NCBI RefSeq assembly: GCF_019008365.1
Contig: NZ_JAHHUL010000003.1
Location: 124,001 to 188,000, forward strand
Direction of reading: 5' to 3'
DNA length: 64,000 bases
From: Phosphitispora fastidiosa
GTDB taxonomy: Bacteria; Bacillota; Thermincolia; Thermincolales; UBA2595
This document shows, one piece after another, positions 28,866 to 37,302 of the stretch. The translations under genes and the position numbers were made by a program. The stretch's first letter is position 1. Every line of letters starts with the position of its first letter. A model generated the notes under the pieces. It was not told the DNA's origin, did no database searches, and saw only the letters and a list, made by a program, of their open reading frames with translations.

Positions 28866-29720
28866 TTAGCAGGCTCCCGGCGCAGGAGTGTCTAGGGGGC
28901 TGGCCACATTTAATTCACTGATTTTTACCAGGTGCAGGTAGAAACAAGTGGTGCTGATATCGGAATGCCCAAGGAGCTGCTTGATGTGAAATATGCTGAC
29001 ACCGTTTTCAAGTAGATGGGTAGCAAAAGAATGGCGCAAAGTATGGCTTGTAACATTTTTAGTAATGCCAGCTAGGTCTTTGTATTTATGAAAAACATTT
29101 TGAATTGCTCTTCGGGTAATATGTGTGCCTGTTCGGTTGCGGCTGTAAAATAGCCATTCGGTAGGTCGATATTGTTTCCAGTATTCCCGAAGCACATCAA
29201 GGCAAGCCTGTGAAAGTATGGCAAATCGATCTTTACCACCTTTGCCATCCCGGATAAGTAGTTGCATTTTTTGGCTGTCAATATCTGAAACTTTTAAATT
29301 TGCAACTTCGCTTATACGCAATCCAGCACTATACATTGTCATAAGCATGCATTTATCTCTTAAATTGTCACAAGCATCAAAAAGGGCACTGACTTCTTTG
29401 CGAGTTAAAATATCAGGGAACTTACGCTGCTTGCGGTGGCATGGTAATTTATTAAGGTTGATTGGCACATCCAAGGTAGCAGTATAGAGGAATCTAAGTC
29501 CACTGTTATATGTATTTACGGTAGCGGGAGAGAGCCCCTTTTCAGCTAAAAGAAAGTATAAAAAATTCTGGATGTCCTCCAAAGTAAGTTCCGTTGCAGG
29601 CTTATCATAATGATCTTGGAACTGCTTAACCTTCGAGAAGTATTCATTCTGGGTGTTTCTACTAAGCCCTCTAAGCCTTGTTTGAAACAGCAGTTTTTGA
29701 AGTATTTCTTCTTTTGTCAT
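28866..29720 (-). CDS. tyrosine recombinase of the IS91-type element
   Basis: The 284 residues hold an N-terminal SAM-like domain (about 10-90) and a catalytic domain with Arg in YSAGLRISEVA, the HTLRHSFATH box, His in LLGHSD and Tyr in TTCFYLHL. It differs clearly from the recombinase at 20513-21448. Partner genes of this kind are known in some IS91 relatives; their role may be resolving or helping integration of transposition products. A long hairpin lies just upstream of its start. Confidence 0.88.
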   Translation of the reverse strand: MTKEEILQKLLFQTRLRGLSRNTQNEYFSKVKQFQDHYDKPATELTLEDIQNFLYFLLAEKGLSPATVNTYNSGLRFLYTATLDVPINLNKLPCHRKQRKFPDILTRKEVSALFDACDNLRDKCMLMTMYSAGLRISEVANLKVSDIDSQKMQLLIRDGKGGKDRFAILSQACLDVLREYWKQYRPTEWLFYSRNRTGTHITRRAIQNVFHKYKDLAGITKNVTSHTLRHSFATHLLENGVSIFHIKQLLGHSDISTTCFYLHLVKISELNVASPLDTPAPGAC

Positions 29721-29735
29721 TTGTAAATACCAACT

Positions 29736-29784
29736 CCTATAAAATATTTGTGCCGCTGAAGAAGCACTATGAATATTTTATAGG
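29736..29784. repeat. 13-bp inverted repeat at the IS element's upstream end
   Basis: CCTATAAAATATT (29736-29748) and AATATTTTATAGG (29772-29784) match perfectly around a 23-nt core that itself holds GTGC/GCAC. It lies 16 bp before the recombinase start. It could be a shield against outside transcription, an operator or part of the element's terminus. Confidence 0.65.
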
Positions 29785-29959
29785 GTTGATTTTAATGAGG
29801 AAACTGTTATTGAAAAATACCATGGTCGAACAAAAGGCAAATTACTAAACCACTGCGAAGCAGTTTAGTGCAATCCACAAAATCAAGCAAAAAAGCTTAA
29901 TGCATAAATATAATATATAAAAAGAAGTATCAAGTAATTATTTGAGTGAGGTGGATTCC

Positions 29960-30280
29960 ATGAAAATCACCTTTCTGCCCAAAACCCATTTAGGTAAATG
30001 GTCTGTCGCCATGATGATTGCCAGCTGGGTTTTGTTTGTAGTCGGCTCCGTGCTTCCATCGAAAACCGGTTACTCTGGTTTGGAGATTATTATTCAGAAT
30101 CCCCTGCAATCGATTATAACCATTTTGTTATTGATTCTAGGCATCGTTGCTTTTATTATGGCGGTGATCTCGGTTATCAGGAAACAGGAACGCTCGATTC
30201 TGGTTTTTTTGGCTATTTTCTTAGGATTGCAGAGTATTCTTGGTTTTTTTGGCATGGTTGTGAACTTGTTTTTCGGTTAA
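29960..30280 (+). CDS. small membrane protein of unknown function
   Basis: Start is ATG 29960 with GAGGTGG upstream. The 106 residues hold three probable membrane helices (WSVAMMIASWVLFVVGSVL, IITILLLILGIVAFIMAVI and ILVFLAIFLGLQSILGFFG). No family is recognised. It is the first gene after the IS element and may head the short operon that follows. Confidence 0.65.
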   Translation: MKITFLPKTHLGKWSVAMMIASWVLFVVGSVLPSKTGYSGLEIIIQNPLQSIITILLLILGIVAFIMAVISVIRKQERSILVFLAIFLGLQSILGFFGMVVNLFFG

Positions 30281-30296
30281 ATCTGATTCAGGGTAA

Positions 30297-30419
30297 ATGA
30301 GCAATCAAAATGATTATGAAGAAGGATATGACGATGTTCTGAGAAAATTTCATTGTGTTAAAGCGGAGGGGCATTTCTATATCATTAATTTGGGCAAAAT
30401 AAGGCGTAAAAAAGTCTAA
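30297..30419 (+). CDS. 40-residue hypothetical protein
   Basis: A short frame (MSNQNDYEEGYDDVLRKFHC... ending KIRRKKV) has an acidic N-terminus and a basic C-terminus and lies between two same-strand genes. The preceding sequence (CAGGGTAA) is a weak ribosome site. It may be real or a relic; nothing in it points to a function. Confidence 0.35.
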   Translation: MSNQNDYEEGYDDVLRKFHCVKAEGHFYIINLGKIRRKKV

Positions 30420-30443
30420 AACTAAGTACAAGGAGATGTTAAA

Positions 30444-30623
30444 ATGAGTGTTAAAGAAAAGGTATTGGAAGTAATGAAGTCAGCAGGTAAACCTGTAAGT
30501 GCCGGAGAGGTAGAAAAATTATCAGGTCTGGAACGCAAAGATATTGATAATGCATTTAAAGAATTGAAGAAAGAAAATGCTATTGTTTCTCCGGTTCGTT
30601 GTAAATGGGAACCGGCAAAATGA
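30444..30623 (+). CDS. 59-residue winged-helix-like protein
   Basis: An AAGGAGATG ribosome site precedes ATG 30444. The 59 residues ([20 protein letters not shown] then [20 protein letters not shown]) read as a small winged helix like those of MarR or replication-protein-A-type domains, with a [15 protein letters not shown] wing. Its stop overlaps the ATG of the DUF169 gene by 4 bp, so the two proteins are made together. It may regulate the DUF169 function or be its partner. Confidence 0.72.
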   Translation: MSVKEKVLEVMKSAGKPVSAGEVEKLSGLERKDIDNAFKELKKENAIVSPVRCKWEPAK

Positions 30624-31339
30624 AAAGTAAAATTGCGGATTCCATAAAGTTAAAAAGTCAGCCGGTTGCTGTGTTCCGGTCAAATGTCAAACCAGAGAAT
30701 GAAGTAGTGCAGTTTCAGGAAGGAAAATGGGGTTGTGTTATTTCGTTGTTAAATGCTGCAGCCAAAGGCAGTGTGGCGGTATTTGAAGATAAGACCACAA
30801 CGTGTCAGGGAGGTAAAGTTGGACTAGGGTTCAACCGCTTTCAATTGGGTTTTATTGAACACTTCTTGTCTACAGGTGTTCCCGGTGGCAGAGAAGGTGA
30901 ATTTTACAAAAAGAATCCGGAGTTAGCAGCGAAGTTTGCCTCTGAGTTACCGGAAATTGTCCCTCAAAAGTATATTATTTTCAAACCTTTATCGGAAATG
31001 ACTGAGGATGAAACACCGGAGATTATTATCTTTTTGGCCAATGCAGACCAACTTTCCGCCCTGATGTGGTTCGCCAATTATGATAAACCAACTCAAGACA
31101 ACGTTAAGGTAGACTTTGGTTCAGGCTGTCAGCAGTCCGTTTTATATGCTTTGGCACAGGCTGAGGAGAAGAATCCAAAGTGCATAATTGGACTAACTGA
31201 CCCCTCGGCAAGAAAATTTATCGACAAAGATATCCTTTCATTCAGTATTCCTTATAAACGCTATTTAGAGTTGGAAGGGCAAGTGGAAGAGAGCTTTTTA
31301 ACCAAAGAAACATGGTTACAGATTGCTGCAAGAATATGA
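30620..31339 (+). CDS. DUF169-family protein
   Basis: Start is ATG 30620, in a 4-bp overlap with the small winged-helix gene; the GTG-type start at 30605 lies inside that gene. The 239 residues have typical DUF169 segments: KLKSQPVAV near the N-terminus, a conserved [10 protein letters not shown] with Cys (about 61-70) and YGSGCQQS-like [14 protein letters not shown] (about 171-184). The family has no proven reaction; members are common in anaerobes and methanogens. The conserved cysteines suggest metal or cofactor binding, which is inference. Confidence 0.85.
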   Translation: MKSKIADSIKLKSQPVAVFRSNVKPENEVVQFQEGKWGCVISLLNAAAKGSVAVFEDKTTTCQGGKVGLGFNRFQLGFIEHFLSTGVPGGREGEFYKKNPELAAKFASELPEIVPQKYIIFKPLSEMTEDETPEIIIFLANADQLSALMWFANYDKPTQDNVKVDFGSGCQQSVLYALAQAEEKNPKCIIGLTDPSARKFIDKDILSFSIPYKRYLELEGQVEESFLTKETWLQIAARI

Positions 31340-31380
31340 CCATGACGCATAAGATGCAGATTAGTAGACTTGGCAGGTGG

Positions 31381-31418
31381 GTTCCCTTGGGCGTTTTTCC
31401 AAGGGAGCTTTTTATTTT
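31381..31418 (+). terminator. rho-independent terminator
   Basis: GTTCCCTTGG and CCAAGGGAGC pair (9-10 bp) around GCGTTTTT, followed by TTTTTATTTT. It closes the DUF169 operon. Confidence 0.87.
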
Positions 31419-31507
31419 ACAAAGTACCCTGCAGGTTCATGAAGTTAAATCCAGGAAACGAGATAATGGTATGACGACAGTAAAAATATAGCGACCATAA
31501 AAGTACC

Positions 31508-31536
31508 TTGACAGTCGTGGTAATATGATGTATATT
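31508..31536 (+). promoter_or_regulatory. promoter of the PadR gene
   Basis: TTGACA (31508-31513) and TATATT (31531-31536) are exactly 17 bp apart and lie 20 bp before the GTG start. PadR proteins commonly bind such a promoter to control themselves. Confidence 0.72.
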
Positions 31537-31556
31537 GTAGCTATGGAGGTGATAAG

Positions 31557-31886
31557 GTGGTCAATAATAAAATCTCCTCGGATCTGCTCAGAGGACATGC
31601 GGATACGATTATCCTAAAGTTGTTGATAAGTGGAGATAAATATGGGTATCAAATAACTAAATTGATACATGCAAACTCCAGAGGAGAGTATGAGCTTAAG
31701 GAGTCTACCATGTTTTCGAGCCTGAAGAGACTGGAGCATGACGGTTGCGTAACTTCATACTGGGGTGACGAGAGCCTGGGAGGAAGACGCAAGTACTATA
31801 GAATAACGGAAAGAGGAAAAAGTATTTATTCCGAAAACAAGAAAAACTGGGAAGACGCTAAGCGTATCCTGGACCTGCTGCTATAA
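31557..31886 (+). CDS. PadR-family transcriptional regulator
   Basis: Start is GTG 31557 after GGAGG. The 109 residues hold the PadR winged helix: LRGHADTIILKLLISGDKYGYQ, then ESTMFSSLKRLEHDGCVTSYW and GGRRKYYRITERGK. It belongs to the short PadR-s1 class with one C-terminal helix. The downstream gene, 18 bp away, begins with a domain that is often coupled to PadR regulators, so they form one unit. These regulators usually sense small aromatic or membrane-active compounds. Confidence 0.92.
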   Translation: MVNNKISSDLLRGHADTIILKLLISGDKYGYQITKLIHANSRGEYELKESTMFSSLKRLEHDGCVTSYWGDESLGGRRKYYRITERGKSIYSENKKNWEDAKRILDLLL

Positions 31887-31904
31887 AGAAAGGTGGTAAT
31901 AACA

Positions 31905-32624
31905 ATGAATGAGAAATTAATGAGATATTTAGACGGGATGTTTTTACCGTATAAGGACCTGCATTCGGTTGAGGAATTAAAAGAAGAACTCCATGTTGAT
32001 TTACAGGAGAAATTCAGCGATTATAAAGAAGCGGGTCATGATGATGAAACTGCCTATCGCATGACTATTGAGTCTATTGGCGATATTGAGGAGATGGTTG
32101 ACAGCATTACTCATAGGATAAAAGACCTGCGGCAATCGGCGAAAAGGGATATATCCATGAGTAACCTTCAGGAATCAGATTTTAAAGGGATAATCCAACA
32201 TAATGCCAAATTTGATTACAGCTCTTTGCTGGGCTCAGACTTTAGCGGTGCGGACCTCACCAATTGTTCCTTCAAATGCAGTGGTATGGTAAATGTCAGA
32301 TTCGATGGCGCTAATCTTACGGGAGCCAAATTTGTCATGACCGCCCTTAGAGGTGCGAGTTTCAAGGACTGCATATTGGATAATACGGACTTCAATACTT
32401 CTGATTTATCCGGTGTATGTTTTGACAATCTTACGTTTAACGGTACGATTTTTAATAAAGCCGGGTTAAAGGGTACTTCTTTTAAAAGTGCCGTTTTCAG
32501 AAACGTGTCGTTTAAAAATACCGACGCCAGGAAGGCCGTTTTTGACGGTGCTGCCATGGATAAGTTAACTTATGCTGTATTAAAAGGCAGCAAAGCAAAT
32601 TTGACCAATGTCACTGTGATTTAA
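31905..32624 (+). CDS. DUF1700-like and pentapeptide-repeat protein
   Basis: Start is ATG 31905 with AAAGGTGG upstream. In the 239 residues the first 75 resemble the permease-prefix/DUF1700 helix bundle found after PadR genes (MNEKLMRYLDGMFLPY ... DDETAYRMTIESIGDIEEMV). The rest is a run of A(D/N)LXX-type pentapeptides (SGADLTNCSFKCSGM, GANLTGAKF) that fold as a quadrilateral beta-helix. Such repeats can mimic DNA or bind protein partners. The target is unknown. Confidence 0.83.
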   Translation: MNEKLMRYLDGMFLPYKDLHSVEELKEELHVDLQEKFSDYKEAGHDDETAYRMTIESIGDIEEMVDSITHRIKDLRQSAKRDISMSNLQESDFKGIIQHNAKFDYSSLLGSDFSGADLTNCSFKCSGMVNVRFDGANLTGAKFVMTALRGASFKDCILDNTDFNTSDLSGVCFDNLTFNGTIFNKAGLKGTSFKSAVFRNVSFKNTDARKAVFDGAAMDKLTYAVLKGSKANLTNVTVI

Positions 32625-32636
32625 GGAATTAGGTTT

Positions 32637-32741
32637 GAGGAAAAAGGAAATCTTGCGTATGATATTGCTTTTAAAGAAGTTGCCAGGCTGGCATTATGCT
32701 CGGAATATCATTTTCAAAGGATGTTCTCTCTCGAGTGTTAA
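32637..32741 (+). pseudogene. fragment of an AraC-family regulator
   Basis: The frame reads [20 protein letters not shown] followed by MFSLEC and TAA. This is the start of an AraC-type helix-turn-helix ([17 protein letters not shown]), with neither the upstream sensor part nor the second helix-turn-helix. It is a gene remnant between two regulated cassettes. Confidence 0.7.
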
Positions 32742-32775
32742 GCCATTAGGCCTGCTTAGTATTTTAATATAAAGC

Positions 32776-32829
32776 TTGACATTTTCTTTTGGCAGGTTTA
32801 TTATGGAACTACCGACCGACGGTCGGTAG
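32776..32829 (+). promoter_or_regulatory. tetR promoter with palindromic operator
   Basis: TTGACA (32776-32781) and TATTAT (32799-32804) are 17 bp apart. CTACCGACCG and CGGTCGGTAG around a central A (32809-32829) form a perfect palindrome just downstream of the -10 box, the usual position for a TetR operator. The same ACCGACC/GGTCGGT core recurs at 33508-33528. Confidence 0.85.
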
Positions 32830-32842
32830 GGAGGAGCATGGT

Positions 32843-33475
32843 ATGAAAACAGTCAAGGAAGGTGAACTGCGAAGACGTGAGATTCTGGTTGTAGCGCGGG
32901 AATTGTTCGTCAGGAAAGGTTATGACAAGACCTCTGTTAACGATATCCTGAAGATTGTGGATATAGCCAAAGGCACCTTCTACTATTATTTTGCTTCCAA
33001 GGAAGAAGTACTGGAGGCAATCATTCTTGATATCGTTGAAGAAGGAGCAAGGAGGGCAGAAAGGATTCTAAAGGATAAATCAATTCCTGTGGTAAATCGT
33101 ATTATGATGGCCATAATGGCACAGGCTCCGGAATTCGAAGGATCAGATGAAATAAAGGAACAAATCCATAAGGTTGAGAATGCAAAGCTGGAACAGTTAT
33201 ATTTAAGGGCAATGCTGAAGCGGATGACCCCTGCTTTGCAGGAAGCTGTTTTGGAAGGCATTGACGGGGGTGTTTTCCATACGGAGTATCCGGTGGAATG
33301 CATAGAATCCATGTTACTGTTGGGACATATGATGTTTGATTGCGATGTTTTCCAATGGAAAATGGAGGATTATCCAAGGAAAATACAGGCATTCTTGAGT
33401 AATGCAGAGAGAATGCTGGATACCGAAGAAGGGGAACTTAAAGTCTTTTTAGAGATGTTTGGACAGATGTCCTAA
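32843..33475 (+). CDS. TetR-family transcriptional repressor
   Basis: Start is ATG 32843 with GGGAGGAG upstream; the upstream frame crosses the operator. The 210 residues hold an N-terminal helix-turn-helix (ILVVARELFVRKGYDKTSVNDILKIVDIAKGTFYYYFASKEE-like) at about 12-58 and a divergent helical ligand domain. Two matching palindromes, one at its own promoter and one between it and the MFS gene, indicate that it represses both itself and the MFS/ABC efflux operon until a ligand binds. Confidence 0.92.
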   Translation: MKTVKEGELRRREILVVARELFVRKGYDKTSVNDILKIVDIAKGTFYYYFASKEEVLEAIILDIVEEGARRAERILKDKSIPVVNRIMMAIMAQAPEFEGSDEIKEQIHKVENAKLEQLYLRAMLKRMTPALQEAVLEGIDGGVFHTEYPVECIESMLLLGHMMFDCDVFQWKMEDYPRKIQAFLSNAERMLDTEEGELKVFLEMFGQMS

Positions 33476-33507
33476 ATGAAAGGACAGTTGCAATTTTTTT
33501 TGCCTGC

Positions 33508-33528
33508 TTACCGACCGATGGTCGGTAA
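33508..33528 (+). promoter_or_regulatory. second TetR operator
   Basis: TTACCGACC and GGTCGGTAA flank GAT. It shares the ACCGACC core with the operator before tetR and lies 79 bp upstream of the MFS gene. No convincing -35/-10 pair is seen around it. Confidence 0.8.
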
Positions 33529-33606
33529 AAGAATAAAGTGACGAACAATTTACAGCTAAATGTATGAATATTATATAGGGCTTATCAAGGTTTACGGAGG
33601 GTAACA

Positions 33607-34980
33607 ATGAATCAATATGACGAAATACAAAACAGGGAAACACAAAACAGGGTAACAAAAAGCAGGAATAAGGCAATGAAGAAGTTTACGATACTGGTGG
33701 CCGGCCAGATGATATCTAGTATCGGCAGTGGATTAACGGACTTTGGTCTGGCAATCTATGTATTGGCGCTAACAGGATCTGTTACGGCCACTGCCATTGT
33801 CAGCATTTGTGCATTCCTGCCATCCATTCTTCTGGCTCCTGTGGGAGGCGTCTTGGCGGATCATTATGACAGAAGAGTGATGATGATTCTCGGGGAATTG
33901 TTTTCCGGCCTTGGGCTGGTTATCTGCCTTGTCTCCATTATGAGCGCAAATCCTTCACTTGCGGTAATCTGCGTTGGTGTTGGTGTCAGTTCGTTATTTA
34001 AGGCTTTGATGGAACCGGCATTTAAGGCGACCATTACGGATTTATTATCAGAAGAAGATTATGCCAGGGCGGGCGGAATGGTTCAAATCGCAAATAATGC
34101 CAAACTTTTAATTTCCCCGGCTATTGCGGGATTATTGTTACAGATTACGACTGTCAGTACCCTGATAATTATCGATATTCTTACTTTCTTTACAACGGTA
34201 ATTACTATTGCGGCTGTGAAGAAAGGCATGGTTAAGAAACACAGGGAAGCTGTCGGTTTGAGCTTTCTTAGGGAAATGAAGGAAGGTATTGCTGCAATAC
34301 GTGGGAAAAGCGGCATTGTGGCCATGATTGTGATTATGACAATCACAGTATTCTGCCTTGGTTTTGTGCAGATTTTAAGTAAGCCGCTCATACTTGCCTT
34401 CGCCGGTGAAACAGAGCTCGGTATTCTTACGACAGTAAGTGCATTTGGCATGATGGCCGGAAGTATGGTAATCAGCTGCAGGCAGAAGGCCAAATCTTAT
34501 GTGAGGATGCTTTCTCTCGGATTATTCGGCTGTGGAATCTTTTTTGCCCTGATGGGAGTTAAGGAAAATTTGTTTTTGATTGCGGCATTCGGATTCATGA
34601 TGTTTGCATTTATGCCGGCTGTTCAGATTGGAGCAGAAGTCCTGATACGTAAGAATCTTGCCAATGAGGTACAGGGACGCGCTTTTGGACTGATAAGTTT
34701 TATTACTCAGATGGGTTACATTTTTGCATATGTATTGTCCGGAACCCTTGCTGATTATGTTTTTGAGCCGTTTATGCGCGGTAACAGCCTGTTGGCGATA
34801 AATATCGGGAAAGTAATCGGTGCCGGTGCGGGAAGAGGAATTGCGCTGCTGATATTGATGGCAGGCATGGTCCTGGCAATTGTCGGAATCATTGTTTCCG
34901 GACTTAAAAGTGTAAAAACGTTGGATAGGAGAATAAGCACAAATGAAACTATTGCTGAATCTTGTCCGGAAGGACTTTAA
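33607..34980 (+). CDS. MFS transporter (efflux type)
   Basis: The protein has 457 residues with about 12 membrane helices and a cytoplasmic N-terminal tail of 24 residues rich in N, R and K. The GGVLADHYDRRVMM loop between helices 2 and 3 matches the MFS signature. It resembles the macrolide/MefA-like MFS_3 branch, so drug or peptide efflux is the likely role. GGAGG lies 6 nt before ATG. Its end overlaps the following ABC permease gene by 38 bp. The TetR operator lies upstream. Confidence 0.88.
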   Translation: MNQYDEIQNRETQNRVTKSRNKAMKKFTILVAGQMISSIGSGLTDFGLAIYVLALTGSVTATAIVSICAFLPSILLAPVGGVLADHYDRRVMMILGELFSGLGLVICLVSIMSANPSLAVICVGVGVSSLFKALMEPAFKATITDLLSEEDYARAGGMVQIANNAKLLISPAIAGLLLQITTVSTLIIIDILTFFTTVITIAAVKKGMVKKHREAVGLSFLREMKEGIAAIRGKSGIVAMIVIMTITVFCLGFVQILSKPLILAFAGETELGILTTVSAFGMMAGSMVISCRQKAKSYVRMLSLGLFGCGIFFALMGVKENLFLIAAFGFMMFAFMPAVQIGAEVLIRKNLANEVQGRAFGLISFITQMGYIFAYVLSGTLADYVFEPFMRGNSLLAINIGKVIGAGAGRGIALLILMAGMVLAIVGIIVSGLKSVKTLDRRISTNETIAESCPEGL

Positions 34981-37291
34981 GAAAAACAGGGTTATCACAA
35001 CTGCCTTGGCGGTATTCCTGATTCTTTCGGCCCTCTTGATGGCAGGCGGCTTAAGGGTAGCCGGTACAATAATATCTTCAATCAATGGGTTAAATGAACT
35101 GGCTGTGCCGCCCCAATACCTGCAGATGCATAAGGGAACGTATGATTATAAGGGAACGTATGATGAGGAAGTGTTTCAGAGCTTTGTGGAAACCCATGAT
35201 TATATTAAGGATTCGCTGATAGTCAGGATGCTTGATATCAGCAATGCAAATATCATTTATCAGGGTGAAACACTGGAAAAGTGTCTGATGGATAACGGAT
35301 TCGTCATTCAGAATGAAGGATTTGATTTCCTCCTTGATATGGATAATGAAATTGCTGTTGTTCAGGAGGGGGAAATCGGGGTTCCTGTTTATTATGCGGA
35401 GGAGCTTGGTATTCAGGCCGGAGATGTCATTACATTGCATGAAGGTAATTACCGTAAGGAGCTGGCTGTATCCACAATCATTCGGGATGCAGCGATGAAC
35501 GCAGCACTCACATCTTCAAAGCGTTTCTTAATCAGTAAGACAGATCTTGATGAAATAAGTCTGCACATGGGAGAATGGGAATACTGTTTTGAATTCCTGT
35601 TAGAGGAGGGTACATCCACGGCGGTTTTGGAGAAGGATTATATGGATGCGGGCATGCCTTCAAATGGTGTGGCGGTAACAGGCAGCCTTCTGACTATGCT
35701 GAATAATCTTTCTTTTGGCCTGGCAGCATTCATAATCATCGCCATCAGTATTTTTTTAATAGTGATAGCAGTCCTGTGTTTATCTTATATTATTCGGGCA
35801 ACCCTGGCGGAAGAGAATTATGCCATCGGGGAGATGAAAGCAATTGGATTTCCGGGAAAAGCAATTGAGAAGTTATATCAGATGAAATATATAATACTTG
35901 TGCTGGCAGCGGGAGTGATAGGTTATCTGGGAGCCATCCCGTTCGGAGATATTTTTTCATCCCCGGTTATTTTGTACTGCGGATATGGTACCGGCGAGTG
36001 GATGAAATGGGTATTTCCTTTCATCGGGCTAATCCTGCTCAGCCTGATTGTAATGCTCGGATGCCGCAGAATCATTCGCAGCAATCTGAAAAGTACTGTT
36101 GTGGAACTGATGCGCGGGGATGAGAAGACAAAGAAGGAAGGTCACTATTCTTTACCTTCCGCAGGATTGAAGCATCACAATCTTACGATAGCACTTGGTG
36201 AATTGAAATGTAAATGGAAGGAATATGTTGTTATCTTTTTAGTATTTGTATTTTCGTCATTTCTGATTCTGCTTCCGATGAATATGAAGAATACCATTGA
36301 AAATCCATCTTTCATGACTTATATGGGTGTAGGGGAAAGCGATATTCGCATTGATATTCCGTACAGCGGGAAACTGGCGGAACAAAAAGATGCCGTCCAA
36401 TCCTATCTGGAGAATGATTCAGAAATTGAGAAATATGCAATTTACCGGAATGGTTACGTACAGTTTCAGAATGCGGATGGGGAACGGGAATACATCCGGG
36501 TGGAGAATGGTGATGAATCTGTTTTCCCATTGGAGTATCTTGAGGGCAGCGCACCGGATGACAGCAAAGAAATGGCGCTCTCCTATCTCAGCGCTTTGGA
36601 GTCAGGAAAAGAAGTCGGCGATTCCATGACGGTAATCTACCAGGGGGAAGAACTTTTGTTTACCGTCTGCGGTATTTATCAGGATATTACTTACGGTGGC
36701 AAGACAGCCAAAGCAGCCATTGATTTTGATGGAGATGATGTGGAAGTCTATATTATTTATTTGGATGTCTCCGATGGTGTTACTGTTCAGGAAAAGACGG
36801 ATGAACTGAGAAGTATGCTGACTGACAGTAAAATAACTCCGGTCAGTGAGTTTGTTTCCCAGACGCTTGGCGGTATTACGGATACCATGAGCCTGGTGGA
36901 AGGTGCAGCCATCATGATTTCATTGCTGTTAAACATATTGATTACCGTGATGATTTTGCAGCTTATCACAGCGAGGGAACATAGTGCAATTGCAATTAAG
37001 AAAGCGATTGGCTTTTCAAACCGGGACATCAGGATACAGTTCGGAATACGGATTCTTATGATACAACTCGTGGCAATCGTTGCCGGAACGGTCATCGCGA
37101 ACTTTTTGGGAGAAGCTGTTTTCGGATTGATGCTTTCTTTTATGGGTGCATCAAAAATAACGATGTTAATTGAACCGGTTACGGCCTATCTGCTTTACCC
37201 GGCAGTGCAGTTACTTATAGTCTTCATCACAGTGCTTGCGGGAACCAAAGTGGTCAGAAACTATCATATCAGAGATCAAATAATGGAATAA
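34943..37291 (+). CDS. FtsX-like ABC transporter permease
   Basis: The protein has 782 residues. One N-terminal helix (about 17-38) and three helices near 255-385 flank an extracytoplasmic domain; a second half repeats this with a helix at about 425-445 and three helices at 640-775. This is the ten-helix FtsX-type topology. It forms a transporter with the ATPase 11 bp downstream. Overlap with the MFS gene places both under the TetR repressor. Self-protection against an antimicrobial is likely but inferred. Confidence 0.88.
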   Translation: MKLLLNLVRKDFKKNRVITTALAVFLILSALLMAGGLRVAGTIISSINGLNELAVPPQYLQMHKGTYDYKGTYDEEVFQSFVETHDYIKDSLIVRMLDISNANIIYQGETLEKCLMDNGFVIQNEGFDFLLDMDNEIAVVQEGEIGVPVYYAEELGIQAGDVITLHEGNYRKELAVSTIIRDAAMNAALTSSKRFLISKTDLDEISLHMGEWEYCFEFLLEEGTSTAVLEKDYMDAGMPSNGVAVTGSLLTMLNNLSFGLAAFIIIAISIFLIVIAVLCLSYIIRATLAEENYAIGEMKAIGFPGKAIEKLYQMKYIILVLAAGVIGYLGAIPFGDIFSSPVILYCGYGTGEWMKWVFPFIGLILLSLIVMLGCRRIIRSNLKSTVVELMRGDEKTKKEGHYSLPSAGLKHHNLTIALGELKCKWKEYVVIFLVFVFSSFLILLPMNMKNTIENPSFMTYMGVGESDIRIDIPYSGKLAEQKDAVQSYLENDSEIEKYAIYRNGYVQFQNADGEREYIRVENGDESVFPLEYLEGSAPDDSKEMALSYLSALESGKEVGDSMTVIYQGEELLFTVCGIYQDITYGGKTAKAAIDFDGDDVEVYIIYLDVSDGVTVQEKTDELRSMLTDSKITPVSEFVSQTLGGITDTMSLVEGAAIMISLLLNILITVMILQLITAREHSAIAIKKAIGFSNRDIRIQFGIRILMIQLVAIVAGTVIANFLGEAVFGLMLSFMGASKITMLIEPVTAYLLYPAVQLLIVFITVLAGTKVVRNYHIRDQIME

Positions 37292-37302
37292 GGAGTCGGG
37301 CG

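Larger units (their letters stand above)
27641..29869 (-). mobile_element. IS91-family element with tyrosine recombinase gene (ends approximate)
   Basis: Two overlapping-style minus-strand genes, a tyrosine recombinase and then an HUH Y-type transposase, are flanked by hairpins (27641-27669 and 29844-29869). IS91 elements transpose by rolling circle, lack terminal inverted repeats and make no target duplication, so ends must be set by hairpins and comparison. A subset of the family is known to carry an upstream integrase-like gene. Both genes look intact, so the element may be active. The limits given are estimates. Confidence 0.7.
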
